Notes: generated by a model from the sequence alone, not told the origin. DNA of 35,551 nt from Lyngbya sp. HA4199-MV5 (GCA_019359375.1 JAHHHL010000058.1:1-35551); one strand, 5' to 3'; shown: positions 14,902-22,955, numbered from the stretch's first letter. Numbers and translations: made by a program.

Positions 14902-16470
14902 ATGACTGATGCTTTGCTGCCAGCGCTGATTCAGCAGATGACCACACCCGCGTTTTACCCTCACTCCGTCATAGAGCCGATTCAGGTCATTCAAACGCAC
15001 ATCTCGTATGTGTTGCTGACGGGTGAGTATGCCTACAAGGTGAAAAAGCCCATCAACTTTGGGTTTCTTGATTTCTCTACCTTGGCAAAGCGACAGCACT
15101 TCTGTGCCGAAGAACTCCGGCTCAATCAACGCGGTGCCGCCGAACTGTATCTGGAGGCGTTGCCGATTACCCAAGACGGCGATCGCTTCCAGCTTGGTGC
15201 TACGGGCGAACCAGATGGCACGGGTGAAGCGGTGGAATATGTAGTGAAAATGCGGCAGTTTCCCCAATCGAGCTTGTTTACCGAAGTGTTCGATCGGGGT
15301 GAACTCACCGAAGACGTGCTAGAGCAATTAGCGCGGGTGCTGGCAGACTTTCATGCCCATGCGGAGACAAACGACTACATCCGCAGTTTTGGTCAGGTGG
15401 CAAAAATTCGGGCGGCGATCGACGAAAACTATGAGCAAACGCTGCAATACGTAGGCGGACCCCAAACTCAGCAGCAGCTAGACGAAACCAGGGAGTATAC
15501 CGATCGCCTGTTTGCCGAGCAAGAAGCCCTCTTTGAAAGCCGCGTCGCCCAAAACTGGATTCGGGAGTGTCACGGCGATGTCCATCTGCGAAATATTGCT
15601 CTTTGGCGTGATGCTTTGGGGCACGACAAAATTCTGCTGTTTGACTGCATCGAGTTCAACGAGCCGTTTCGGTTTGTCGATGTGATGTTCGACATTGCCT
15701 ACATCATCATGGATCTGGATGCGCGCGATCGGCGTGACCTCAGCAACCGCTTTTTGAATGCGTATCTTGAGCAAACGGGCGACTGGGAAGGTTTGCAGGT
15801 CTTACCGCTGTACCTCAGTCGTCAATCCTACGTTCGCGCCAAAGTCACGTCTTTCCTGCTCAGCGATCCTTCCGTTCCCGAAGCCACCAAACAAGAAGCC
15901 TCTACCACCGCTGCCCGCTATTATCGCTTGGCATGGGAATATACCCAACCCCAGCAAGGACGCTTGATTCTGATGGCAGGCTTGTCGGGTGCTGGTAAAA
16001 GCACAGTGGCACGCCAACTTGCCCAGCAACGCGGAGCCATCCACATTCGTTCCGATGCAGTTCGCAAACACCTGGCTGGCATTCCCCTAGAAGCCCACGG
16101 TAGCCAAGATCTTTACTCGGCTGAGATGACGCAAAAAACCTACGATCGCCTCCTGCATCTTGGTATCACTCTCGCATCCCAGGGCTACACCGTCATTCTG
16201 GATGCCAAATACGATCGCCAGCCCTTCCGCCAAGCCGCGATCGAGCAAGCGATCGCCCATCACATCTCCCTCCAAATCCTCCACTGCACGGCACCGATCG
16301 CCGTCCTACAGCAGCGCCTGCAACAGCGCCACGACGACATCTCCGACGCAACCGCCGACCTTCTTCCCAAGCAGCACATGGATGACTTTAGCCCCACTGA
16401 ACAGCCCTACCTCATTGAGTTAGACACAACCCAAGATCTAGAAACACAGTTGGAGAAGGTGAGGAAGTAG
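14902..16470 (+). CDS. Fusion of an aminoglycoside-phosphotransferase-like domain and a P-loop kinase
   Basis: 522 residues. The N-terminal ~330 residues resemble the APH/choline kinase fold: YAYKVKKPINFGFLDFSTL near 44-62 stands where the ATP-anchoring lysine lies, RECHGDVHLRNIAL near 222-235 is the catalytic loop, and LFDCIEFNEPFRFVDVMFD follows as the metal-binding segment. From about residue 352 comes an AAA_33/zeta-like kinase: LILMAGLSGAGKSTVA (Walker A at 360-368), HIRSDAVRKHLAG, and VILDAKYDRQPFRQAA. This two-domain protein is widespread and usually annotated as a bifunctional APH/ATP-binding protein. Its substrate is unknown; antibiotic resistance should not be assumed. It is divergent from the porin and its stop is 6 bp before a dispersed repeat. 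Confidence 0.85.
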   Translation: MTDALLPALIQQMTTPAFYPHSVIEPIQVIQTHISYVLLTGEYAYKVKKPINFGFLDFSTLAKRQHFCAEELRLNQRGAAELYLEALPITQDGDRFQLGATGEPDGTGEAVEYVVKMRQFPQSSLFTEVFDRGELTEDVLEQLARVLADFHAHAETNDYIRSFGQVAKIRAAIDENYEQTLQYVGGPQTQQQLDETREYTDRLFAEQEALFESRVAQNWIRECHGDVHLRNIALWRDALGHDKILLFDCIEFNEPFRFVDVMFDIAYIIMDLDARDRRDLSNRFLNAYLEQTGDWEGLQVLPLYLSRQSYVRAKVTSFLLSDPSVPEATKQEASTTAARYYRLAWEYTQPQQGRLILMAGLSGAGKSTVARQLAQQRGAIHIRSDAVRKHLAGIPLEAHGSQDLYSAEMTQKTYDRLLHLGITLASQGYTVILDAKYDRQPFRQAAIEQAIAHHISLQILHCTAPIAVLQQRLQQRHDDISDATADLLPKQHMDDFSPTEQPYLIELDTTQDLETQLEKVRK

Positions 16471-16476
16471 AAAAAA

Positions 16477-16528
16477 GTTGTTGGTTGTATAGCCCCTTGG
16501 GCATTCAAGAAAGGTTTTTAGTTTTTAG
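16477..16528 (+). repeat. 52-bp dispersed repeat, copy 1
   Basis: This 52-bp segment, containing AGCCCCTTGGGCATTCAAGA, recurs at 17983-18034 in opposite orientation with only 2 mismatches by my reading. It begins 6 bp after the stop of the phosphotransferase-kinase gene. It has no coding capacity. Confidence 0.85.
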
Positions 16529-16552
16529 AAGGAGTCAAGAACAGCGTATGCA

Positions 16553-16580
16553 CTAACAACCAACAACTAACAACCAACAA
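16553..16580. repeat. Tandem 14-bp repeat
   Basis: Two perfect copies of CTAACAACCAACAA, followed by a partial third. Similar CAACCAACAAC runs occur in other gaps of the window, for example near 24011-24022, and the same heptad-like CTAACAAC appears at the edges of the 52-bp repeat. Confidence 0.7.
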
Positions 16581-16646
16581 CTGGTTTAACTCATCCCTCA
16601 CCCTCTGCTTCTCCTGCTCCCTGTCCCCTGTCCCCTATTCCCTGTC

Positions 16647-16674
16647 CCCCACTCCCCACTCCCCACTCCCCACT
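16647..16674. repeat. STRR: four CCCCACT heptamers
   Basis: Four perfect copies of CCCCACT, preceded by degenerate CCCCTGT and CCCCTAT heptamers from about 16619. This is the short tandemly repeated repetitive (STRR) type described in filamentous cyanobacteria. The array ends 7 bp before the ATG of the next gene, leaving no room for an ordinary ribosome binding site outside the repeat. Confidence 0.85.
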
Positions 16675-16681
16675 CAAGCTG

Positions 16682-17035
16682 ATGTCCAAACTGCCCGATA
16701 CAAACCTGGGTCTAGCAACTGGCTTAAAGTACTGGCTCGTCTTTATGCTGGGCTTAGCCGTGCTGGGGTACGGTCCGATTCTGAGCATTACGTTTGGCGC
16801 GATCGGCGGGATTGCTAGCGGTATCATTGCAGCATGGCTCAAGCCCAAGGAGATTTATGTGCCAAAGACAGCAGAGCCGCGTGTGAAAGAAACACCTGAA
16901 GGGAAAGCCGAACAAACGGTTGACGAACCCGTGCGTCGAGCCAGATTTCGTAAATACGGCGCGCCTGCTGTCCAACGTCAGCATCAATCCAGAGCCAATC
17001 GACGTTTTGGGTGGCTTTTTCGTAGAAAACTCTGA
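16682..17035 (+). CDS. Small membrane protein of unknown function
   Basis: 117 residues. Residues about 15-52 hold two hydrophobic helices (YWLVFMLGLAVLGYGPILSI, then FGAIGGIASGIIAAWL), the second rich in Gly and Ala. The rest is a charged, soluble tail ending in a strongly basic RFGWLFRRKL. Orientation by the positive-inside rule places the tail in the cytoplasm. I do not recognise a named family, though small proteins of this form are common in cyanobacterial genomes. The reading frame is clean and shows CGATCG sites, which supports it being real. The start codon directly follows an STRR array. It is probably transcribed alone; the DUF4340 gene downstream is convergent. Confidence 0.65.
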   Translation: MSKLPDTNLGLATGLKYWLVFMLGLAVLGYGPILSITFGAIGGIASGIIAAWLKPKEIYVPKTAEPRVKETPEGKAEQTVDEPVRRARFRKYGAPAVQRQHQSRANRRFGWLFRRKL

Positions 17036-17149
17036 GCAGTCAGAGTCTTACAGCGATTACTGATTAGATAAGCCATAGTCCAATGAGTGAGGGTGTGTGG
17101 TGCAGGGTGTGGTGAATGCAACCAGAAACGGCTGCAAGCAATGGAAGTT

Positions 17150-17872
17150 TTAGGGCGTTATCGGGCTTGGGGTTGGCTCATTTGAAGCTGGCGGGTTCGA
17201 CGGCTTTGCAGTGGATTGCTTTGCTGGCGACGGCTTTGCTGAAGGTTGGGCGACTGGTGCCTCGGCTTTCCAATCGGCTAGGGGTCGTTTGACGGCATTT
17301 TCAAAATCGGTCGAGACCAGCACCACCGATCGCTCAGCCGACGCTTGAGCAGGCGGATCAACCTGAGCGTACAGCGCACTGCGATTAAAATTGGGCTTGC
17401 CAAGCACCAGTCGATGACGTTGCTGATTTGCCAGTTTAACCTCAGCGATCGCGATCGGCTGGTCAAATCCAAACTCTCCCTGTTGAGACGCTGGCACTTT
17501 GAGCGTCTGCTGCCGTTTGCCCGTTGCCATCAAATTCAGCAGGTAAGCAACCGAAGCATCCTTTGCCACCGCTTGATCTGGCGCAGTCATCGCCCAGACC
17601 AACGCACCAGCCTGAGGCTGAACTCCTGCTTTAGGATCGGCTTTAGAAGCAGATGCCACCCGCGCTGCCGGAGTTTTGGCAAACGTCAGCGTCTCGCTGG
17701 GAGTCGTCAGAGTGATCGATCGCACGTCCTCTTCTTTGAAGGTAAACAGTTGCTCTGTCTGTGCCTGAGCTGCCTCCCGCTGAGGCTTTCCCTGCACCTC
17801 ATACAGATAGACAAACGCACCGAGAACAAGGGCGATCGCCAATAAGAGCAAAGGTGTGCGTTGAATTTTCAT
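17150..17872 (-). CDS. DUF4340 domain protein, single-pass, partner of the Gld-like ABC system
   Basis: 240 residues from the ATG at 17872 (MKIQRTPLLLLAIALVLGAF). This start places an N-terminal helix first, as DUF4340 (PF14238) proteins have; the frame upstream to 17920 runs through low-complexity repeat DNA. Then QLFTFKEEDVRSITLTTPSE and the strand-rich periplasmic part, with FGFDQPIAIAEVKL and HRLVLGKPNFNRSALYAQV, match the family. The last ~45 residues are Pro, Ala and Ser rich and look disordered. DUF4340 genes frequently lie beside ABC transporters with GldG-like subunits, as here (18060-21884), so it is probably an envelope accessory of that complex. A 52-bp repeat and purine-rich DNA (188 bp) separate it from the GldG-like gene. 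Confidence 0.8.
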   Translation of the reverse strand: MKIQRTPLLLLAIALVLGAFVYLYEVQGKPQREAAQAQTEQLFTFKEEDVRSITLTTPSETLTFAKTPAARVASASKADPKAGVQPQAGALVWAMTAPDQAVAKDASVAYLLNLMATGKRQQTLKVPASQQGEFGFDQPIAIAEVKLANQQRHRLVLGKPNFNRSALYAQVDPPAQASAERSVVLVSTDFENAVKRPLADWKAEAPVAQPSAKPSPAKQSTAKPSNPPASNEPTPSPITP

Positions 17873-17982
17873 CACCAAGAGAGGAGTGAGGAGTAAGGCG
17901 TGAGGGGGACAAGGGGGCAAGGGGGCAGGGGAAGCGGAGGGGGCAGGGGATGAGAGTTATGAGTTTTGAATTGTTCTTGAGG

Positions 17983-18034
17983 CTAACAACTAAAAACCTT
18001 TCTTGAATGCCCAAGGGGCTATACAACTAACAAC
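17983..18034 (-). repeat. 52-bp dispersed repeat, copy 2
   Basis: Inverted copy of 16477-16528, matching at 50 of 52 positions. It sits 25 bp before the end of the GldG-like gene on the minus strand, in the gap leading to the DUF4340 gene. The two copies enclose the small membrane protein gene and the DUF4340 gene. Confidence 0.85.
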
Positions 18035-18059
18035 TCTTCTGCCTTCTGCCCTCTGCCTT

Positions 18060-19802
18060 CTACCGTCTTCTCCACCAAACCCCAAACGCCGCTGCAAACC
18101 CCAGGAGTGGAATAATGGCGATCGCCAGCCAGGTTGCCAGACTTGCCTGCTGAGCAGACAACCCCAGACGACGATTTTTGGCTTCTTTGGGACGGATGGA
18201 GAGGGATTGATCATCTGCACGGCTGAGCCAGCGCACTGAGTTGACGAAGACATCGCCGTTGATGCCCTGGTTTACTGCCCCATCTTCGGCAAAGCGGGAG
18301 TTTCCAATGACCACTAACCGGGCTTCTTTTGGCTTCTGGTCACTCCCTTGAGGGGCGGTTGCAGAGGGCGAGGGGCTGGGAGAAGGACTTGCGGACGCTG
18401 ACGGTTGAGGACTGGCAGAGGGACTGGGAGAAGGCTTGGGACTGACAGAGGCAGAGGGTGAAGGGCTTGGAGAGGGCTTGGGGGCTGCAACCGTTGGCGG
18501 CGTGATGGTACGAGTGAGCGCAAAGCCGATGACTAACGGACCGGGTCGATCGCTCGCCTGGTCAAACTTCAAAGGTTGCTCTTTCACGTTGCTTTCTGCC
18601 CAACTTCGTTCGCTGGTAAACAACAACGGTACAGATTTGACATCGGTTTCGGGCTTCACGTCGATCGGCTGTGCCAGCGGATAGATTGAGATTGAGTTGC
18701 CAAAGTCTTTTGTAATCGGGTGATTGCCGTACTGACTGACGGACGAGAAGGCGGGTCCCAGTTGTGCCAGTCTGCCGGAAACATCGATCACCACTCGTTT
18801 GTCGATCGCCACACCCCAGCGATTCAACAGGTTGTCCAATCCCGGATTCGTATTGGGGTCAACCATCACAAAGAGATTGCCACCACCATTCACATACTCA
18901 TCCAGCGCTTTGACTTCTGGTTCCAGGAACGGTTTTTGCGGTCCTGCCAGCACCAGCACATTAGCATCGGTCGGAATCGTCGCCGTTTCCAGGAGATTCA
19001 GCGGCTTGACGGTCACGTTCTTGTCTTGCAGCGTTTTCACTGCCTGAGAAATGGCACCCTGCGACTGGTCGATCGGGTGTTCGCCATGTCCCTGTATCAC
19101 ATAGGCAAAGGACTTCCGATTGCTGACCAGTTGTTCTAACGCGCTCGTCAGCTTCACCTCAGACAGGAAACCCCCTTCACCGACCAGACTATCCCCGGTG
19201 GTCGGCGCGATCGTCTGCACATACTGCTTCCGTCCTTCGGGTTGAATTTCGGCAATCACATCCCCGCCGCTCTTCGCCTCTAGCCGCTCTACCAATGATG
19301 GCTGCGTATTTGGATCGACAAACTCATAGCTCAGGCGATCGTTCTGGCGATGGTAGCTCTCCAGCAATTCCCGATCGCGCGAGTTGGGCTGGGGGACAAA
19401 CACCCAGACTTTCACAGGCTGCTTCAGATTCTTCACGATCTGTTGGGTTTCGGGAGCCAGCGAAAACAGCTGATTCTCCGTCAAATCCATCCGTCCCACA
19501 TGGGTTGCCGCCAAATAATTGACCAAGCCCAAAATGGCGATTACCGACAGGGTTGTAATCAATGCATTCGCGCCCACCTGCGTCGATCGCTGGCTCCAAA
19601 ACCCCGGCTGTGAACTATCCCCATAGGTGGACTGAAACACCAGCCATAGCCCAACGATCACAATGCCTGCAATCACCAAACCCAGAGGAATGGGGCTAAA
19701 AGAGCCAGAAACCAGACCCGCGATCGCGCCTGCAATCACCAGCATGGGACCCAGCCAGAACAGGTATGTGAGGTATTTCAGGTTGGTAGACAGCGTTTTC
19801 AT
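18060..19802 (-). CDS. GldG-like ABC auxiliary subunit
   Basis: 580 residues. Three hydrophobic helices lie at about 10-30, 38-57 and 80-100, then a large periplasmic domain of the ABC_transp_aux family (PF09822): LTENQLFSLAPETQQIVKNL, VKVWVFVPQPNSRDRELLES, YRHQN-like helix and VIQGHGEHPIDQSQ, then VLVLAGPQKPFLEPEVKALD and FVMVDPNTNPGLDNLLNRWG. Residues about 455-507 are a low-complexity insertion of Pro, Ser, Ala and Lys (PSPSPSPSASVSPKPSPSPS). A final helix (about 553-575) is followed by WWRRR. GldG is the auxiliary component of the GldAFG exporter known from Bacteroidetes gliding; in cyanobacteria the role is not settled. It follows the permease gene after a 282-bp gap filled with STRRs. 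Confidence 0.87.
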   Translation of the reverse strand: MKTLSTNLKYLTYLFWLGPMLVIAGAIAGLVSGSFSPIPLGLVIAGIVIVGLWLVFQSTYGDSSQPGFWSQRSTQVGANALITTLSVIAILGLVNYLAATHVGRMDLTENQLFSLAPETQQIVKNLKQPVKVWVFVPQPNSRDRELLESYHRQNDRLSYEFVDPNTQPSLVERLEAKSGGDVIAEIQPEGRKQYVQTIAPTTGDSLVGEGGFLSEVKLTSALEQLVSNRKSFAYVIQGHGEHPIDQSQGAISQAVKTLQDKNVTVKPLNLLETATIPTDANVLVLAGPQKPFLEPEVKALDEYVNGGGNLFVMVDPNTNPGLDNLLNRWGVAIDKRVVIDVSGRLAQLGPAFSSVSQYGNHPITKDFGNSISIYPLAQPIDVKPETDVKSVPLLFTSERSWAESNVKEQPLKFDQASDRPGPLVIGFALTRTITPPTVAAPKPSPSPSPSASVSPKPSPSPSASPQPSASASPSPSPSPSATAPQGSDQKPKEARLVVIGNSRFAEDGAVNQGINGDVFVNSVRWLSRADDQSLSIRPKEAKNRRLGLSAQQASLATWLAIAIIPLLGFAAAFGVWWRRR

Positions 19803-19881
19803 GTCAAGAAAGAAAAGGGAGTGGGGAGTCGGGAGTCGGGAATGGGGAAACGATGGAGAGAGAGGGAATGGGGGATGAGAA

Positions 19882-19909
19882 TTTTGAGTTTTGAGTTTTG
19901 AGTTTTGAA
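19882..19909. repeat. STRR: four TTTTGAG-type heptamers
   Basis: Three perfect copies of TTTTGAG and a fourth ending TTTTGAA, in the gap between the permease and GldG-like genes. More degenerate GAGTTTTGA and TTTGAGG pieces surround it. Confidence 0.8.
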
Positions 19910-20022
19910 TTTCAAGAGAGGGGTGAGGAGTGAGGAGAGTAAGAAGTGCTGAATTTTAAGCTTTGAACTTCAAGGTTTGAGGTTTGAGTTGATTTTGACT
20001 CCTCTCACCTCTCACCTCTCCT

Positions 20023-20081
20023 TTTAGCCTTTAGCCTTTAGCCTTTAGCCTTACCCTACTCCCTACTCCCCACTCCCCACT
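20023..20081. repeat. STRR: TTTAGCC x4 followed by CCCTACT/CCCCACT x4
   Basis: Four perfect TTTAGCC heptamers (20023-20050) are followed, after three bases, by two CCCTACT and two CCCCACT heptamers (20054-20081). The array ends 3 bp before the last codon region of the permease gene at 20085. Two different heptamers in direct succession suggest slippage acting on composite repeats. Confidence 0.85.
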
Positions 20082-20084
20082 CCC

Positions 20085-20873
20085 TCAAGATCGCTGGAAC
20101 CGGAACGCATCGATCGATTGTGCCGTCAAAAACAGCCCTAAAAAAATGTAGCTGGCGAACAGTACTAGACTGCTGCTGTCCAAAATGCCCTGGTTCAGGT
20201 TGTTGTAGTGCTTGAGGAGGGAAAGGTGCCCCAACGCGGCTCCAATGGGACCACCCAGCTTTTGCCCCAGCACTTCGACGACCCAGAGAAAGAGGACGAT
20301 GCCAAAGGTGCCGATCGCCGCGAGAATGGTGCTGTCGGTGAGCGACGAAACGAACATGCCCAGGGAAAGAATGGCGGCAGCAAGCAGAATTAAACCCAGA
20401 TGCGCGACTAGCACAACTGCAAAGTTGAAGGGTGGCGTAGTGGTGCTAAAGACGATCGCCTCATAAATCAAGAGCGGCAGCACCATCGTGATAAAAAACG
20501 TCAGTACGCCCAGGAGTTTGCCCACTGCCACTGCCCAGTTGGTGATAGGCGACGTGGCTAAAAGCTCCAACGTGCCGCGCTTACGTTCTTCCGCATACAG
20601 CCCCATCGACAAAATCGGCAGAATGAAAAGCGCGATCGAACCGAGTGTGCCTAAGAAAAACTGCAAAAACTGATAGGGCACATCGATCGGTGAAGCATAC
20701 CCCGCACTGTCGGCATAGGCAACCTGCTGGGTAATGCCGCCCAAAATCGTGACAAAGAAAAAGCCAGAGAGTAACCAGAAAACACCCGCGATCGCGTAGG
20801 CAAGGGGTGAAGCGAAGTAGCTCTGTAGCTCGCGTCGGTAAATTGCCAGAATGTTGCTCATCATCACACGCAT
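20085..20873 (-). CDS. ABC-2 type permease (GldF-like)
   Basis: 262 residues with six hydrophobic helices, the layout of ABC-2 exporter permeases. Seen: ILAIYRRELQSYFASPLAYA near residues 8-27, the cytoplasmic lead-in of GldF-like subunits; LSMGLYAEERKRGTLELLATSP near 88-109, the conserved gate segment between helices 2 and 3; and LFLTAQSIDAFRFQRS at the end. The start codon directly follows the stop of the ATPase gene (TAGATG), so the two are translationally coupled. It forms the membrane pore of an exporter with the ATPase and the GldG-like protein. Internal ATGs at codons 4 and 5 are possible starts. The substrate is unknown. Confidence 0.88.
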   Translation of the reverse strand: MRVMMSNILAIYRRELQSYFASPLAYAIAGVFWLLSGFFFVTILGGITQQVAYADSAGYASPIDVPYQFLQFFLGTLGSIALFILPILSMGLYAEERKRGTLELLATSPITNWAVAVGKLLGVLTFFITMVLPLLIYEAIVFSTTTPPFNFAVVLVAHLGLILLAAAILSLGMFVSSLTDSTILAAIGTFGIVLFLWVVEVLGQKLGGPIGAALGHLSLLKHYNNLNQGILDSSSLVLFASYIFLGLFLTAQSIDAFRFQRS

Positions 20874-21884
20874 CTAAGCTGCTTCTCCCGTTGATGGTTC
20901 CGACTCGTCTGGATCGGTTGTGGCATCCAGTGGTTTTTCTTCAGTCGTCAGTTGCAAGAAGACATCTTCCAGGGTGGCTTGCGATCGGCGCATTTCGTAC
21001 AGTCCTACCCCCGCACCCACGACCGTCTTGGCAATATCTTGACCAACCAGTTCGGTGCCTGGTTCCGCAATTACCCGCAGCTTGTGGTGTTCTGGCAGGT
21101 CAGAGGCTAACCGCTCGACCAGTCTGACGTTTGGCAACCCCTGGAGGAAAACCATGAGGCGAGAATGAATATCTTCTGCTTCGCCATCAACCTCTAGCTC
21201 GTAGCCAGAACCACCTGTAAGCTGTGCCATCAGGTTTTCGGGCGTATTGGTTGCGACGACCCGACCTTTGTTGATAATGGCGATGCGATCGCAGGTCATG
21301 CTCACTTCGGGCAAAATGTGCGTCGAAAGAATCACCGTATGATCACCTGCCAGACGTTTGATCAGGCTCCGCACTTCGGCAATCTGGCGCGGGTCTAACC
21401 CCACAGTGGGTTCGTCCAGAATGATGGCAGGCGGATCGTGGACGATCGCCTGGGCAATGCCTACCCGTTGCCGATAGCCCTTCGAGAGTTTGCGGATCAG
21501 CGTGTGGCTTTTTTCCGTCAAATTACAGCGATCGATCGCCGTTTGCACGCGAAGGGGGCGATCGCCTGCATTCACCCCTTTAATGCGTGCCACAAAATGC
21601 AAAAAGCCCTCCACCGTCATATCCGTATACAGCGGCGGCGTCTCAGGCAGATAGCCAATGTGCTTGCGGACTGCCATCGAGTTTTCGTGGACTTCAAACC
21701 CGGCAACTTTCGCCGTGCCTGCGGATGCGGGCAAATACCCCGACAAAATCCGCATCGTGGTCGTCTTTCCGGCTCCGTTCGGTCCCAAAAAGCCTAAGAT
21801 TTCCCCTGGCTCCACCGCGAACGTGACATCCTCAATGGCAGGGGTTGAGCCGTAAACCTTGCTGAGATGCTCAACTTCAATCAT
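20874..21884 (-). CDS. ABC transporter ATPase (GldA-like)
   Basis: 336 residues. MIEVEHLSKVYGSTPAIEDV opens a standard nucleotide-binding domain: GPNGAGKTT at 34-42 (Walker A), GYLPETPPLYTDMTV as Q-loop equivalent, LSKGYRQRVGIAQA (degenerate signature), and IILDEPTVGLDPRQI (Walker B). After about residue 230 comes the extended C-terminal region of the DrrA/GldA class, with MRRSQATLEDVFLQLT near the end, followed by an acidic tail (DATTDPDESEPSTGEAA). It energises the exporter whose permease gene begins at its stop codon. It is first in the minus-strand cluster, so the promoter should lie in 21885-22225. Confidence 0.93.
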   Translation of the reverse strand: MIEVEHLSKVYGSTPAIEDVTFAVEPGEILGFLGPNGAGKTTTMRILSGYLPASAGTAKVAGFEVHENSMAVRKHIGYLPETPPLYTDMTVEGFLHFVARIKGVNAGDRPLRVQTAIDRCNLTEKSHTLIRKLSKGYRQRVGIAQAIVHDPPAIILDEPTVGLDPRQIAEVRSLIKRLAGDHTVILSTHILPEVSMTCDRIAIINKGRVVATNTPENLMAQLTGGSGYELEVDGEAEDIHSRLMVFLQGLPNVRLVERLASDLPEHHKLRVIAEPGTELVGQDIAKTVVGAGVGLYEMRRSQATLEDVFLQLTTEEKPLDATTDPDESEPSTGEAA

Positions 21885-22225
21885 GTGAACCTCACGAATC
21901 AGAGCAGCGAGATAGTACCCTTCTCTACCCCAGGTTATATCAGTTGCGATTCTATATCAGTTGCGATTCTACAATGCGTGATTTTACAATGTGCGACCCT
22001 GCAACGACAAACCTGTTCTCTCAAGACGGCAAAACCAGATGATGGTGCCCGATCGTGGGTTCAGTCGTTGCTGTTGTGTGGCATGTCTATGCGATCGCGG
22101 CTCAACCCCAAAGCTTTTGGAGACTTACTCTTTGCCAGGTTTTTAACGAACTGAATGACACAATCCTTTCAAGGTAAGATTTTCGTTAGAGAGTGGCAGA
22201 CAGGTGTGGAGGAGTATTGTTCATC
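21885..22225. promoter_or_regulatory. Divergent gap with a 17-bp tandem duplication
   Basis: This gap separates the minus-strand Gld-like cluster from a plus-strand secreted-protein gene and should contain both promoters. At 21936-21969 the sequence TATATCAGTTGCGATTC is present twice in perfect tandem, followed by two TACAATG-type hexamer repeats (21970-21993). Such phased duplicates just upstream of an operon could be regulator sites; this is inference. GGAGG near 22208-22213 belongs to the next gene. Confidence 0.4.
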
Positions 22226-22870
22226 ATGTTCCTGAAGAGCGCCTTGAACAGTAAAGGAGATGCAACGGCGATCGGTGAGCAAGTGGTCAGGCAAATCGTT
22301 GTTATGTCAGTGTTGTGGCTGGGGTTAACCAGTGGGTCGATCGCCCTTGCCCAGCCTGCCAGCGTGTTTGCGCGCCACCTCGATCGCATTCGTCAAAACT
22401 TACCTCCCAAATTTGTGATGCGGCTACCGTCGCACATTGTGCTGAATGAGCCAGCCGATGATGAATTCATCCAAACCCTGAACGTGCGAATTACCACAGC
22501 CGATTCGCCCCAGCGCGTTAGTGTCGGGCTGTATAGCTGTGAAGATGATTCTCAGTTTTGTCGCATCGGCACTTTTTCAGCCGCCAATTCTCAAACGGTT
22601 CAGGCGCAGCAAGACTACCAACAGCATGTCGCCGCCGCCGCCCCCATCCAACTCACAAAAACCATTCGCGGCTATGTCTTAATGGGCACCGCCAAACAGC
22701 CCCCTTCAGCCTACTCCTCCGTCATGTGGCAGCAAGACGGCATGGTTTACACCATCAGTTTTGCCAATCCAGAGCGCCAAAATATGCTCTACATGGCGGT
22801 ATATATGGCAAACAACGATCCCATCATGGCGAATAATGCGGCTTCAGGAAACTCTCAAAGCCGACCGTAG
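22226..22870 (+). CDS. Secreted protein of unknown function
   Basis: 214 residues from the ATG at 22226, chosen because GGAGG lies about 12 bp before it and because the longer frame to 22193 would begin ahead of that site. A hydrophobic segment (IVVMSVLWLGLTSGSIALAQ, ending about residue 43) looks like a signal peptide with AQP after it; the Met at 22304 would give a more classical short signal. The mature part has FARHLDRIRQNLPPKFVMRL, a single pair of cysteines (YSCEDDSQFC) that could form a disulphide, and a strand-rich region with KTIRGYVLMGTA and YTISFANPERQNMLYMAVYM. I do not recognise a family. It stands alone between the Gld-like cluster and the channel gene. Confidence 0.7.
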   Translation: MFLKSALNSKGDATAIGEQVVRQIVVMSVLWLGLTSGSIALAQPASVFARHLDRIRQNLPPKFVMRLPSHIVLNEPADDEFIQTLNVRITTADSPQRVSVGLYSCEDDSQFCRIGTFSAANSQTVQAQQDYQQHVAAAAPIQLTKTIRGYVLMGTAKQPPSAYSSVMWQQDGMVYTISFANPERQNMLYMAVYMANNDPIMANNAASGNSQSRP

Positions 22871-22955
22871 TTAGACCGCTAGATAGAGGGATGAGGGATG
22901 AAGGCTAAAGGCTAAAAAGCTGTCCCCTGTCCCCTATCCCCTAAACTCCTATTGT

